Positions 9,156 to 21,159 of a DNA stretch of 64,000 bases are shown here, in pieces. Position numbers and translations under genes: made by a program. Origin of the DNA: Nocardioides sp. Root122 (GTDB lineage: Bacteria; Actinomycetota; Actinomycetes; Propionibacteriales; Nocardioidaceae). A model generated the notes under the pieces. The model was given only the letters and a program-made list of their open reading frames with translations. It did no database searches and was not told the DNA's origin. The stretch is taken from the NCBI RefSeq assembly GCF_001425025.1, contig NZ_LMDE01000006.1:1-64000 (forward strand), read 5' to 3'. Every line of letters begins with the position of its first letter. The first letter of the stretch is position 1.

Positions 9156-10516
9156 CGCTCTCGCAGGAACGGGTCCTGGCCACCGAGATCCCCGGCCCCC
9201 GCTCGCAGGCGCTGCAGGCCCGCAAGGTCGCGGCCGTGTCGGCGGGCGTCGGCACCACCCTGCCCGTGTACGTCGAGCAGGCCGGCGGTGGCATCCTCCG
9301 CGACGTCGACGGCAACCAGCTCATCGACTTCGGCTCCGGCATCGCGGTCACCACGGTCGGCAATGCCGCGCCGCGCGTCGTCGAGGCCGTGCAGCGCCAG
9401 GTCGCCGACTTCACCCACACCTGCTTCATGGTCACTCCCTACGAGGAGTACGTCGCGGTCTGCGAGAAGCTGGCCGAGGTCACGCCGGGCGAGCACGAGA
9501 AGCGGTCGGCGCTCTTCAACTCCGGGGCCGAGGCCGTGGAGAACGCGGTCAAGGTCGCACGCCACCACACCGGCCGCGACGCGATCGTGGTCTTCGACCA
9601 CGCCTACCACGGCCGGACCAACCTCACGATGGCCCTGACGGCGAAGAACATGCCCTACAAGCAGGGCTTCGGCCCCTTCGCCGGCGAGGTCTACCGCGCC
9701 CCGATGGCCTACCCCTACCGCTGGCCCGGCGGAGCCGAGGCCTGCGCCGACGAGGCCTTCGACGCCTTCGTCACCACCGTCCACACGCAGGTGGGCGAGG
9801 ACAACTGCGCCGCGGTCCTCGTCGAGCCGATCCAGGGCGAGGGCGGCTTCATCGTCCCGCCGCCCGGGTGGCTGCCGCGCGTCGCGGACTGGTGCCGCGA
9901 CAACGGGATCCTCTTCATCGCCGACGAGATCCAGACCGGCTTCGCCCGCACCGGCGACTGGTTCGCCTGCGACCACGAGGGCGTCGTCCCCGACATCGTC
10001 ACCACCGCCAAGGGGATGGCCGGCGGGCTCCCCCTGGCCGCCGTCACCGGTCGCGCCGAGGTGATGGACTCCGTGCACGTCGGAGGACTCGGCGGCACCT
10101 ACGGCGGCAACCCGGTCGCGTGCGCGGCTGCCCTCGCCGCGATCGAGACGATGGAGGTCGAGGACCTCCCGGCGCGGGCCCGGGCGATCGAGGCCGCCTT
10201 CCTCCCGCGGCTGCGGGCCCTGGCCGAGCGGCACCCCGACCGCGTCGGGGACGTCCGCGGTCGTGGCGCGATGCTGGCCGTCGAGCTGGTCAGCGACGGC
10301 CCCGGTCGGACGCCGGACGCAGCGCTCGCCGGTGCGGTGCACCGCGCCTGCTCCGCACAGGGGCTCGTCACCCTGACGTGCGGCACCTTCGGCAACGTCT
10401 TCCGCTTCCTCCCCCCGCTGGCGATCGGTGACGACCTGCTCACCGAGGGGCTCGACATCTTCGAGGCGGCCTTCGACGCCGCTGTCCGTTCGTCCGGCAC
10501 TGGCAAGGTGGAGTGA
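9152..10516 (+). CDS. gabT: 4-aminobutyrate--2-oxoglutarate aminotransferase
   Basis: 454-aa class III aminotransferase. The IADEIQTGFARTG motif carries D258 and E259, and K287 in TTAKGMAGGLP is the PLP lysine. The N-terminal VSAGVGTTLPVYVEQAGGG and overall length fit bacterial GabT, which converts GABA and 2-oxoglutarate to succinate semialdehyde and glutamate. The ATG is preceded by GGAGG near 9140-9144 and overlaps the upstream stop. The succinate-semialdehyde dehydrogenase gene follows immediately, confirming the pathway context. 5-aminovalerate is a possible additional substrate. Confidence 0.92.
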   Translation: MTLSQERVLATEIPGPRSQALQARKVAAVSAGVGTTLPVYVEQAGGGILRDVDGNQLIDFGSGIAVTTVGNAAPRVVEAVQRQVADFTHTCFMVTPYEEYVAVCEKLAEVTPGEHEKRSALFNSGAEAVENAVKVARHHTGRDAIVVFDHAYHGRTNLTMALTAKNMPYKQGFGPFAGEVYRAPMAYPYRWPGGAEACADEAFDAFVTTVHTQVGEDNCAAVLVEPIQGEGGFIVPPPGWLPRVADWCRDNGILFIADEIQTGFARTGDWFACDHEGVVPDIVTTAKGMAGGLPLAAVTGRAEVMDSVHVGGLGGTYGGNPVACAAALAAIETMEVEDLPARARAIEAAFLPRLRALAERHPDRVGDVRGRGAMLAVELVSDGPGRTPDAALAGAVHRACSAQGLVTLTCGTFGNVFRFLPPLAIGDDLLTEGLDIFEAAFDAAVRSSGTGKVE

Positions 10517-11976
10517 TGGCCGACCAGAACACGACCCTCATCGAGACCGTCCCCACCCAGCTGCTGATCGGCGGTGACTGGGTCGACGCCAGCGGCGGCG
10601 GCACCTTCGAGGTGCACAACCCCGCCGACGACAGCGTGCTGACCCGCATCGCTGACGCCACGCCTGCCGACGGCGAGCGAGCGCTGGCCGCCGCCGCCGC
10701 GGCGCAGGAGGAGTGGGCTGCCACCGAGCCGCGCAAGCGCGGCGAGATCCTGCGCAGCGCCTTCGAGCTGCTCACCGAGCGAGCCGACGACTTCGCCCGC
10801 CTGATGACCCTCGAGATGGGCAAGACCCTTGCCGAGGCCAAGGGCGAGGTGACCTACGGGTCGGAGTTCTTCCGCTGGTTCTCCGAGGAGGCGGTGCGCA
10901 TCCACGGCCGCTACTCCATGGCACCGTCCGGCTCGTCGCGGCTGATCACCATGAAGGCCCCGGTCGGTCCGACGCTGATGATCACGCCCTGGAACTTCCC
11001 GCTCGCGATGGGCACCCGCAAGATCGGTCCCGCCATCGCGGCCGGCTGCACGATGGTCGTCAAGCCCGCCTCGGAGACGCCGCTGACCATGCTCGCGCTG
11101 GCCGGGCTCCTCGAGGAGGTCGGGCTGCCGAGGGGCGTGCTCAACATCGTCACCACGACCGACTCCGGGGGCGTCTGCGAGCCGATCATCAAGGACCCCC
11201 GGCTGCGCAAGCTCACCTTCACCGGCTCGACCGGCGTCGGCAAGACCCTGGTGGCGCAGGCTGCCGACCAGCTGCTGCGGGTCTCGATGGAGCTCGGCGG
11301 AAACGCGCCCTTCCTGGTGTTCGGGGACGCCGACGTCGACGCCGCGGTCGAGGGCGCCATGCTCGCCAAGATGCGCAACATCGGCGAGGCGTGCACGTCG
11401 GCGAACCGCTTCCTCGTGCACGAGTCCCTGGCCGAGGAGTTCTCCACCAGGTTCGCCGAGCGGATGGGTGCCTTGACCGTCGGCGACGGCACCGGTGACG
11501 GTGTCGACGTCGGACCGCTCATCACCGACAAGGCCCGCAAGGGTGTCCACGAGCTCGTCGACGAGGCGGTGTCCTCGGGCGCCCGGGCGCTCGTCGGAGG
11601 CGCGGTGCCCGACGGGCCCGGCCACTTCTACCCGCCCACGGTCCTGGTCGACGTACCTCCCACCGCTCGGGTGTTCCGCGAGGAGATCTTCGGTCCCGTC
11701 GCGCCGATCTCCACGTTCTCCGACGACGACGAGGCCGTCCGCCGGGCCAACGACACCGAGTACGGCCTGGTCGCCTACGTCTTCACCCGCGACCACGCCC
11801 GGGTGCTGCGGGTCAGCGAGGCGCTCGAGTTCGGCATGGTCGGGGTCAACACGGGCATCGTGTCCAACCCCGCTGCACCTTTCGGCGGCGTCAAGCACTC
11901 CGGCTTCGGCCGGGAGGGCGGCTTCGAGGGCATCGAGGAGTACCTCGAGACCAAGTACGTCGGCAGCGCGCTGTGA
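10516..11976 (+). CDS. gabD: NAD(P)+-dependent succinate-semialdehyde dehydrogenase
   Basis: 486-aa aldehyde dehydrogenase. N160 (TPWNFP), E259 (MELGGN) and C293 (GEACTS) form the active site. The residues around the catalytic Cys are GEACT, not the GQDCT of the aminobutyraldehyde enzyme upstream, as expected for the succinate-semialdehyde branch. I place the start at ATG 10516, sharing one base with the gabT stop; a GTG at 10513 would add one residue. It completes GABA to succinate, feeding the TCA cycle. Confidence 0.9.
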   Translation: MADQNTTLIETVPTQLLIGGDWVDASGGGTFEVHNPADDSVLTRIADATPADGERALAAAAAAQEEWAATEPRKRGEILRSAFELLTERADDFARLMTLEMGKTLAEAKGEVTYGSEFFRWFSEEAVRIHGRYSMAPSGSSRLITMKAPVGPTLMITPWNFPLAMGTRKIGPAIAAGCTMVVKPASETPLTMLALAGLLEEVGLPRGVLNIVTTTDSGGVCEPIIKDPRLRKLTFTGSTGVGKTLVAQAADQLLRVSMELGGNAPFLVFGDADVDAAVEGAMLAKMRNIGEACTSANRFLVHESLAEEFSTRFAERMGALTVGDGTGDGVDVGPLITDKARKGVHELVDEAVSSGARALVGGAVPDGPGHFYPPTVLVDVPPTARVFREEIFGPVAPISTFSDDDEAVRRANDTEYGLVAYVFTRDHARVLRVSEALEFGMVGVNTGIVSNPAAPFGGVKHSGFGREGGFEGIEEYLETKYVGSAL

Positions 11977-11983
11977 GCCGGTC

Positions 11984-13345
11984 GTGACCGCCATCGACCG
12001 CGCCCGGCTGGCCGCGCTGCACGCCGAGGAGGAGCAGCGCTTCGTCGACCTGCACCCGACCTCGGCCCGGCTCGCCGCGGAGGCCGCCGAGCACCTGCTC
12101 GCCGGTGTCCCGATGCCGTGGATGACCCGGTGGCCGGGATCGTTCCCCCTGTTCGTGGAGAGCGCCGGAGGCGGTCGGTTCACCGACGTCGACGGCATCG
12201 AGCACGTCGACCTCTGCCTCGGCGACACGGGCTCGATGACCGGGCACTGCCTGCCGGCGGTGGCCGAGGCCGTGCGCGAACGCACCGAGCGCGGCATCAC
12301 GACCATGCTCCCCTCGACGGACGCCGCCTGGGTGGCCGCCGAGCTGGCCCGGCGGTTCGGGCTCCCCCGCTGGCAGATGGCGATGACCGCCACCGACGCC
12401 AACCGGTTCGTGCTGCGATTCGCGCGGCACCTGACCGGGCGGCCGCGGATCGCGGTGATGGACTGGTGCTACCACGGCACCGTCGACGAGACGCTCGCGG
12501 TGCTGGAGCACGGTCGGGCCGGGGACCGCGTCGTCGCCCGTCCGGGGGCGCTCGGCCCGCAGGTCGACGTGGCGCAGACGACGGCGGTGGTGCCGTTCAA
12601 CGACCTCGACGCCCTCGACCGGCGCCTCGCGGAGGGCGACGTGGCGTGCCTGCTCATGGAGCCCTCGCTGACCAACATCGGTATCGTGCTGCCCGACGAG
12701 GGCTACCTCGCCGGCGTGCGCGAGGTGACGCGCAGGCACGCGGTGCTGCTCGTCAACGACGAGACGCACACCATCTGCGCCGGCCCGGGCGGTGCGACCG
12801 CGGCGTGGGACCTCGACCCGGACTTCGTCGTCATCGGCAAGCCCATCGGTGGCGGCATCCCCGTCGCTGCCTACGGCATGAGCGCGGACGTGGCGGCGCG
12901 GCTCGAGGGGCCGATGCTCGGCCACGACATCGACGTCGCCGGCGTGGGCGGCACGCTCTCGGGCTCCGCGCTGGCGATGGCCGCGGTGCGCGCCACGCTC
13001 TCGACCGCGCTGCGCCAGGAGGACTTCGACGTCGCCGTCCCCCTCGCCACCTCGTTCACCGACGGCATCCAGGGCGTCATCGACGAGCACGACCTGCCCT
13101 GGCACGTCCAGCGCCTCGGGTGCCGGGCGGAGTACTGGTTCTGCCCGCCTCCGCGGACCGGGGCGGAGGCCGCCGCCGCGGTCGACGAGGAGCTCGACGC
13201 CTTCTTCCACCTGTGGACCGTCAACCGCGGCGTGCTGCTCGCGCCGTTCCACAACATGTCGCTGTTCTCGCCCTTCCACACCCCGGCCGACGTCGATGCG
13301 CACACCTCTGCCTTCCGCGGGGCCGTGGAGGCTCTCGTCGGCTGA
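11984..13345 (+). CDS. Class III aminotransferase, glutamate-1-semialdehyde-mutase-like
   Basis: 453-aa PLP enzyme. The aspartate motif is LLVNDETHT (D259) and the PLP lysine is K286 in VIGKPIGGGIP, wording typical of the HemL-like subgroup. It starts at a GTG seven bases after gabD and ends the operon. A HemL role is unlikely: the catalytic surroundings (MTATDANRFVLRFARH) differ and the gene sits among catabolic enzymes. It may transaminate another amine of the same pathway or act as an aminomutase. Function is open. Confidence 0.82.
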   Translation: MTAIDRARLAALHAEEEQRFVDLHPTSARLAAEAAEHLLAGVPMPWMTRWPGSFPLFVESAGGGRFTDVDGIEHVDLCLGDTGSMTGHCLPAVAEAVRERTERGITTMLPSTDAAWVAAELARRFGLPRWQMAMTATDANRFVLRFARHLTGRPRIAVMDWCYHGTVDETLAVLEHGRAGDRVVARPGALGPQVDVAQTTAVVPFNDLDALDRRLAEGDVACLLMEPSLTNIGIVLPDEGYLAGVREVTRRHAVLLVNDETHTICAGPGGATAAWDLDPDFVVIGKPIGGGIPVAAYGMSADVAARLEGPMLGHDIDVAGVGGTLSGSALAMAAVRATLSTALRQEDFDVAVPLATSFTDGIQGVIDEHDLPWHVQRLGCRAEYWFCPPPRTGAEAAAAVDEELDAFFHLWTVNRGVLLAPFHNMSLFSPFHTPADVDAHTSAFRGAVEALVG

Positions 13346-13365
13346 CGGGGCCGCCGTCGACGGCG

Positions 13366-13371
13366 TACCGT
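13366..13371 (+). promoter_or_regulatory. TACCGT -10 element, leaderless geometry
   Basis: TACCGT fits TANNNT and ends 6 nt before the ATG at 13378. This suggests transcription begins at or beside the start codon of the small membrane protein gene. No good -35 box is seen. Confidence 0.45.
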
Positions 13372-13377
13372 GGGCAG

Positions 13378-13797
13378 ATGCGGGGCTGGTTCCAGGTCTT
13401 CGGCGCGGTGCTCCTGCTCCACGTCCTGATACGGATCGGGATCGCGGCGCTGCTCGACGAGCTCGGAGGCTGGCGCACCGCTCGCGGCGTGGTCCGGCTG
13501 GCACGCCGGCTCCGACCCCGGCGAGCCGTCGTGGTCGCCCTCCACCGGCCCATCGAGGACGTCGGCGCCGACCTGCGCCGCCTCCACGCGTCGTTCCACC
13601 GCGAGGGCCTGCGGTTCGCCAAGTACGAGGGCTGCCGGCTGGCCTACGACCGGGTGCTCGCCGAGGCGGCCGACATGGTCGAAGCGGCCCACCTGCTGGA
13701 CGTGCTGCCGCCCGGCACCGAGCGCGACCACGAGCGCGAACGTGTCGAGATGCTGCTCGAGGACGCCGGTCTCCTCCCCCGGCCGTGGGCCGCCTGA
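13378..13797 (+). CDS. Hypothetical small membrane-anchored protein
   Basis: 139-aa protein of unknown family. An N-terminal hydrophobic segment (VFGAVLLLHVLIRIGIAALL, about residues 7-26) suggests a single membrane anchor. The rest is basic then acidic and helical, with a region rich in His, Arg and Glu. The ATG start is supported by the TANNNT element 6 nt upstream and by a Met directly before the hydrophobic segment. It ends 4 bp from the convergent esterase gene. No function can be proposed. Confidence 0.65.
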   Translation: MRGWFQVFGAVLLLHVLIRIGIAALLDELGGWRTARGVVRLARRLRPRRAVVVALHRPIEDVGADLRRLHASFHREGLRFAKYEGCRLAYDRVLAEAADMVEAAHLLDVLPPGTERDHERERVEMLLEDAGLLPRPWAA

Positions 13798-13801
13798 GGG
13801 A

Positions 13802-14875
13802 TCAGGCGTGCCGCTGCAGCCCGGCGCCGAGCCCCATCCGCACGGCGCCGCAGGCCTCGAGCATCGCCTCCCGCCCGGAGCGCCCGACCCCGGTGCTGTT
13901 GACGAACGCGTGGATCAGCCCGTCGTGGCGGCGCAGCGCGACCGGCACGCCTGCTTCTGCCATCCGACGGGCGTAGGCCTCCCCCTCGTCGCGGAGCGGG
14001 TCGAAGCCGGCGACCGCGACGTAGGCCGGTGGCAGGCCCGACACGTCGTCGGCGAGGAGCGGGGACACGCGCGGGTTCGTCCGGTCGCCCGGGTCGGCGA
14101 GGTAGTGCTCGGTGTACCAGTCCATCTGCTTCTCGGTCAGGAAGTGCCCCTCCGCGAACTCGCGGTAGGAGTCGCTGTGCCGGCTCAGGTCGGTGACCGG
14201 GAAGAACAGCACCTGCAGGGCCGGGCGGACCCGCGACTCGCGGAGGTCCTGGCACAGCACGGCCGCGAGGTTGCCGCCGGCGCTGTCGCCCGCCACACCG
14301 ATCCGGTGCGGGTCGTGGCCCCATGCGTCCGCGCGGGACGCAGCGAACATGAAGGCCGCCTTCGCGTCGTCCGGAGCGCCCGGGAACGGGTGCTCGGGGG
14401 CGAGGCGGTAGTCGACGGCGAGCACCGAGACCCCGGCGTAGGTCGCGAGGAAGCGGCAGACCGTGTCGTGGCTGTCGAGCGAGCCGACGACGAAGCCACC
14501 ACCGTGGAAGTAGACGAGCAGGCGGTCGGCGTCGCGCACGTCGGCGAGGTAGCGGCGGGCGGCGATGCCGCCGGCGAAGGTCGGGATCTCGAGGTCCTCG
14601 ACGAGCGCCATCGGCAGCGCCCTGCCGCCGAACAGCGTCGCCTCCTCCTCCACCTGACGGCGGGCCTCCGCCACGGGCAGGGCGCTGAAGTCACTGTCGG
14701 GCAGGGCGTCGAGCAGGCGCAGCGCCGCCGCCACCTCCGGCTCCATCTGCGCGCCCGCGCGATTCACACGGCGACCGCCGAGCAGCGTCTGCACACGGTG
14801 GGGGGCGCGACCCACGGCCGTCACCACGGCGCGCGACAAGGTGGCCTCGATGGCCTTGGCATCCATGGCCCGCAT
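13802..14875 (-). CDS. Alpha/beta hydrolase, hormone-sensitive-lipase-type esterase
   Basis: 357-aa esterase of family IV. The oxyanion motif HGGGF is at residues 124-128 and the nucleophile S198 lies in GDSAGG (196-201). The acid probably lies in GFDPLRDEG, and the histidine is in GLIHAFVN near the C-terminus, as in the family. No signal peptide is evident, so it is likely cytosolic and acts on short-chain esters or lactones. The start could also be the internal ATG three codons later (14866). It stands alone on its strand and no pathway is implied. Confidence 0.88.
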   Translation of the reverse strand: MRAMDAKAIEATLSRAVVTAVGRAPHRVQTLLGGRRVNRAGAQMEPEVAAALRLLDALPDSDFSALPVAEARRQVEEEATLFGGRALPMALVEDLEIPTFAGGIAARRYLADVRDADRLLVYFHGGGFVVGSLDSHDTVCRFLATYAGVSVLAVDYRLAPEHPFPGAPDDAKAAFMFAASRADAWGHDPHRIGVAGDSAGGNLAAVLCQDLRESRVRPALQVLFFPVTDLSRHSDSYREFAEGHFLTEKQMDWYTEHYLADPGDRTNPRVSPLLADDVSGLPPAYVAVAGFDPLRDEGEAYARRMAEAGVPVALRRHDGLIHAFVNSTGVGRSGREAMLEACGAVRMGLGAGLQRHA

Positions 14876-14944
14876 GCTCGCACGTCCGCGCCGCCGCGTC
14901 CCGGACGGTCCGTGGATCAGGCGCCCCGGCTGTCGTCCGTGCGG

Positions 14945-15544
14945 TCAGGACTCCGGCAGGTCCGCGATGATCCCGGCCGCGCGAGCCGCCTCGGCGTACG
15001 CCGTCGCGAGGGTGCCGACCGTCTCGTGGGCGTTGAGCCCCGAGGGGTTGGGCACCACGAAGACCCGCGACCTGCCCCAGCGCTCGGGCTGCTCACCTGC
15101 CGTCGCGCGCCGCTGGTCGAAGGCGGACCGGTAGGCGGTGACGCCGGCCACGGCGACGACCCGCGGGCGCCGATCGGCGACGAGCCGCCGGAGGCGCTGC
15201 CCGCCCTCGCGGAGCTCGTCGGGGGTCAGCTCGTCGGCACGGGCCGTGGCCCGCGGCGCGACGTTCGTGATGCCGATGCCGCGGCGCCGCAGCGCGTCGC
15301 GGTCCGCCTCGGTCATGCCGGCTGCCTGGTCGACCGGGTCGGTGAGGATCCCGGCCTGCAGCAGCGCCGGGTAGAAGCGGTTGCCCGGGTGGGCGAAGTG
15401 CGTCTGCGTGGCTGCGGTCCACAACCCCGGGTTGATGCCCACGAACAGCAGCAGCAGCGGCTGGTCGCGAGCCGGCAGCAGGTCGGGGACCTCGGTGTCC
15501 CGGTACGACTCCAGCTCGGTGCGCGTGAAACCCATGCCGCCCAT
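14945..15544 (-). CDS. mug: Mismatch-specific uracil/thymine-DNA glycosylase (Mug family)
   Basis: 199-aa single-domain glycosylase. The GINPG motif (residues 36-40) with catalytic N38, and the late NPSGLNAH motif that inserts into the DNA helix, are the two Mug/TDG signatures. These enzymes remove uracil or ethenocytosine opposite guanine in base-excision repair. Start is the first ATG at 15544; an ATG at 15535 is an alternative. It is divergent from the AraC-type gene. Confidence 0.88.
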   Translation of the reverse strand: MGGMGFTRTELESYRDTEVPDLLPARDQPLLLLFVGINPGLWTAATQTHFAHPGNRFYPALLQAGILTDPVDQAAGMTEADRDALRRRGIGITNVAPRATARADELTPDELREGGQRLRRLVADRRPRVVAVAGVTAYRSAFDQRRATAGEQPERWGRSRVFVVPNPSGLNAHETVGTLATAYAEAARAAGIIADLPES

Positions 15545-15578
15545 CCTGACGCACGAGACGCGAGGAGCAGCCGGTCCG

Positions 15579-15584
15579 TAGATT
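15579..15584 (+). promoter_or_regulatory. TAGATT -10 element for the AraC-family gene
   Basis: TAGATT (TANNNT) lies 7 nt before the ATG at 15592, consistent with a leaderless transcript. It supports this ATG over an upstream in-frame TTG. Confidence 0.45.
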
Positions 15585-15591
15585 GGGGCGC

Positions 15592-16038
15592 ATGGAGCTG
15601 CCCCGCGTGCCCGGCGACGTGCTCGTGCACCTGCGTCGCGCGCGGGACCACCTCGACGCCCACTACGCCGACGACTTCGACCTGGACCTGCTCGCCGGCC
15701 TCGCCGGGATGAGCCGGTTCCACTTCCTGCGCTCGTTCGCGGCCACCTACCGGATCACTCCCGGTGCCTACCTCACGCAGCGGCGCATCGAACGCGCGCA
15801 GGACCTGCTGCGCGCCGCGAACCTGACCGTCACCGAGGTGTGCCACGCCGTCGGCTACTCCAGCCTCGGCTCGTTCAGCTCGCGCTTCGCCGAGGTGGTC
15901 GGCGAGACCCCCAGCCAGTTCCAGCGGCGCTACGCCGCAGCGGGCAACCCGCGCATCCCGGGGTGCTACGTCTTCATGGCCGGACTGGTGGAGAGGACCG
16001 CAATGACGGAGAAGCAGGGCGGCGCGACGCGTCCCTAG
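15592..16038 (+). CDS. AraC family transcriptional regulator (stand-alone DNA-binding domain)
   Basis: 148-aa protein consisting almost entirely of the two-HTH AraC/XylS DNA-binding domain (about residues 10-110). The first HTH has [16 protein letters not shown] and the second has [20 protein letters not shown]. There is no ligand-binding cupin domain, and about 30 residues trail after the domain. Its TAG stop forms the first bases of the -10 hexamer of the following VOC gene, so the two are tightly linked and AraC probably controls that gene. Small AraC-VOC pairs are common in actinobacteria. Confidence 0.87.
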   Translation: MELPRVPGDVLVHLRRARDHLDAHYADDFDLDLLAGLAGMSRFHFLRSFAATYRITPGAYLTQRRIERAQDLLRAANLTVTEVCHAVGYSSLGSFSSRFAEVVGETPSQFQRRYAAAGNPRIPGCYVFMAGLVERTAMTEKQGGATRP

Positions 16039-16041
16039 GGT
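16036..16041 (+). promoter_or_regulatory. TAGGGT -10 element overlapping the AraC stop codon
   Basis: TAGGGT fits TANNNT and ends 6 nt before the VOC-gene ATG. Its TAG is the stop codon of the upstream regulator. This gives the VOC gene its own likely leaderless promoter. Confidence 0.45.
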
Positions 16042-16047
16042 CGAGCC

Positions 16048-16491
16048 ATGATCACGAACATCTCGCTCCTGTCCGTGTGGGTCACCGACATCGATGCCTC
16101 CCTCGCCTTCTACACCGACGTCATGGGTTTCGAGGTCGGCGACGACCTCCAGCTCGGCCCGGACTTCCGGTGGTGCACCGTCGTCCACCCGAAGCAGCCG
16201 GAGATCCACCTCCACCTGACCACTCCGAGCAAGCCGCTGCCCGACTACCTCATCGCCGCGATGGAGCGTGCGCAGGCCGAGGGGGCCATGCCCGGCATCG
16301 GGCTCAACGTGGACGACTGCCGTGCGACCTACTCCGACCTCAAGGCCAAGGGCGTCGAGTTCCTCCAGGAGCCGGAGGACCGCCCGTACGGAGTCGAGGC
16401 GCTCATGCGGGACAACTCGGGCAACTGGATGGTGCTCGTCGAGCCGCGCAGCTTCACCCCCGAGGACTTCGACGGCGCCGACCTCGGCTGA
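16048..16491 (+). CDS. VOC family protein (glyoxalase/bleomycin resistance fold)
   Basis: 147-aa vicinal-oxygen-chelate protein with paired beta-alpha-beta-beta-beta modules. [23 protein letters not shown] opens the first and [22 protein letters not shown] the second. Candidate metal ligands are H205-type positions in EIHLHL and the late E in VLVEPR. Members include isomerases, dioxygenases and drug-binding proteins, so the function cannot be named. It is immediately downstream of the AraC regulator and upstream of a strong terminator. Confidence 0.83.
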   Translation: MITNISLLSVWVTDIDASLAFYTDVMGFEVGDDLQLGPDFRWCTVVHPKQPEIHLHLTTPSKPLPDYLIAAMERAQAEGAMPGIGLNVDDCRATYSDLKAKGVEFLQEPEDRPYGVEALMRDNSGNWMVLVEPRSFTPEDFDGADLG

Positions 16492-16512
16492 ACGCCCGCT
16501 GGTCCACACGCA

Positions 16513-16548
16513 CGAGACCCCGCCTCCCTTGCGGGAGACGGGGTCTCG
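16513..16548. terminator. Bidirectional hairpin terminator between VOC and tuf
   Basis: A 10-bp stem CGAGACCCCG/CGGGGTCTCG extends, after one mismatch, into CTCCC/GGGAG around a TTGC loop. It sits between two convergent genes and should stop transcription from both. There is no long T tract, as often in actinobacteria. Confidence 0.75.
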
Positions 16549-16661
16549 GATGGATCAACCGGTCTCGACACGCCCTGGTCGCGACTTCACAAGCTCAGTC
16601 GCGGGACTGCTCGACCTGGCTGAGGTCCGCCGTCCCGACTGCGTCGGGTCGGCGGCTCAGC

Positions 16662-17855
<1,194 letters not shown>

Positions 17856-17929
17856 TGGGGCTCCTCCTGATTGTTGTTACTTGACTCGTGGGTGTGGGGT
17901 GGTGCTGGGTGCCGAGGATCCGGCGGCGA

Positions 17930-20047
<2,118 letters not shown>

Positions 20048-20120
20048 TGAAAGTCTCAGTCCCTCGTAAGAGTTGATGGGTTGGTGGGGGGCGGGGCTCC
20101 TCGGCGGAGCCCCGCACCGA

Positions 20121-20591
20121 TCACCAGCGGTAGTGGGCGAAGGCCTTGTTGGACTCAGCCATCTTGTGCGTGTCCTCGCGCTTCTTCACAGCGGCACCCA
20201 GGCCGTTGCTGGCGTCGAGGATCTCGTTCATGAGGCGCTCGGCCATCGTCTTCTCACGACGGTCCTGCGCGTAGCCCACGAGCCAGCGCAGGGCCAGCGT
20301 GGTGGAGCGGTTGGCCTTGACCTCGACGGGGACCTGGTAGGTCGCGCCGCCGACGCGGCGGGACTTGACCTCGATGGCCGGCTTGACGTTGTCCATCGCG
20401 CGCTTGAGCGTGACGACGGGGTCGGTGCCGGTCTTGTCGCGGCAACCCTCGAGAGCGGTGTAGACGATGCGCTGCGCCACAGCCTTCTTGCCGTCCTGCA
20501 GGACCTTGCTCACGAGCTGGGTGACCAGCTGGGAGCCGTAGACCGGGTCGACGACGAGGGGGCGCTTGGGAGCGGGACCCTTGCGAGGCAT
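20121..20591 (-). CDS. rpsG: 30S ribosomal protein S7
   Basis: 156-aa S7, the primary 16S rRNA binder that nucleates the 30S head. Sequence is colinear with the family from [12 protein letters not shown] to AFAHYRW. Its ATG shares one base with the rpsL stop (TAATG), indicating translational coupling. Confidence 0.98.
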   Translation of the reverse strand: MPRKGPAPKRPLVVDPVYGSQLVTQLVSKVLQDGKKAVAQRIVYTALEGCRDKTGTDPVVTLKRAMDNVKPAIEVKSRRVGGATYQVPVEVKANRSTTLALRWLVGYAQDRREKTMAERLMNEILDASNGLGAAVKKREDTHKMAESNKAFAHYRW

Positions 20592-20962
20592 TACTTCTCC
20601 TTCTTCGCGCCGTAGCGGCTGCGGGCCTGCTTGCGGTTCTTGACACCCTGGGTGTCGAGCGAGCCGCGGATGATCTTGTAGCGGACACCGGGAAGGTCCT
20701 TCACACGGCCGCCGCGGACGAGCACGATGGAGTGCTCCTGCAGGTTGTGACCGACACCCGGGATGTAGGCGGTGACCTCGACGCCACTGCTCAGGCGCAC
20801 GCGGGCGACCTTGCGGAGGGCGGAGTTCGGCTTCTTCGGGGTGGTCGTGTAGACGCGGGTGCAGACGCCACGGCGCTGCGGGGATCCCTTCAGGGCAGGC
20901 GTCTTGTTCTTGGACACCTTGTCCTGGCGGCCCTTGCGGACCAGCTGGTTGATGGTGGGCAC
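20591..20962 (-). CDS. rpsL: 30S ribosomal protein S12
   Basis: 123-aa S12 of the decoding centre. The GTG start at 20962 gives [12 protein letters not shown]. The two loops where streptomycin-resistance substitutions arise read [13 protein letters not shown] and [12 protein letters not shown], i.e. the wild-type lysines are kept, so no target-based streptomycin resistance is predicted. First gene of the str operon. Confidence 0.98.
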   Translation of the reverse strand: MPTINQLVRKGRQDKVSKNKTPALKGSPQRRGVCTRVYTTTPKKPNSALRKVARVRLSSGVEVTAYIPGVGHNLQEHSIVLVRGGRVKDLPGVRYKIIRGSLDTQGVKNRKQARSRYGAKKEK

Positions 20963-21103
20963 CGGGTGGTTCCCTCTCTCTGTCTTCTGTCACGGCTCGG
21001 CGCGGTGCCGGGCTCGGGTGTCGTGCATGTCGTGCGTGTGCCTGTCGCGACTGCGTGCGGCGCGGCTGTTGGAGGGCCGCGGCGAATCTGTGCATGCGCA
21101 TGG

Positions 21104-21120
21104 GTCTGGACGTGCCAGAC
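21104..21120. promoter_or_regulatory. Small stem-loop at the 5' end of the str-operon leader
   Basis: GTCTGG-ACGTG-CCAGAC forms a 6-bp stem with a 5-nt loop. It would lie within the first 20 nt of the transcript predicted from the upstream promoter, about 140 nt before rpsL. Its role is unknown; it may stabilise the mRNA or bind a regulator. Confidence 0.4.
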
Positions 21121-21130
21121 ACAAGGAAAG

Positions 21131-21159
21131 AGGCTACTCGGGCGCCAATGCAGGGTCAA
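21131..21159 (-). promoter_or_regulatory. Sigma70-type promoter of the rpsL-rpsG-fusA-tuf operon
   Basis: On the minus strand TTGACC (21159-21154) and TAGCCT (21136-21131) are separated by exactly 17 bp, a near-ideal housekeeping promoter. The -35 box overlaps the stop codon of the upstream MFS gene. Transcription would start near 21124, giving a leader of about 160 nt before rpsL. Confidence 0.7.

Noticed and set aside
20591..20962. Possible streptomycin-resistance allele of rpsL
   Set aside because: Both key lysine regions read as wild type.
20121..21122. A single ~330-aa frame joining rpsL region and rpsG
   Set aside because: Only the last 156 codons match S7; the rest is out of frame with rpsL, which is complete in another frame.
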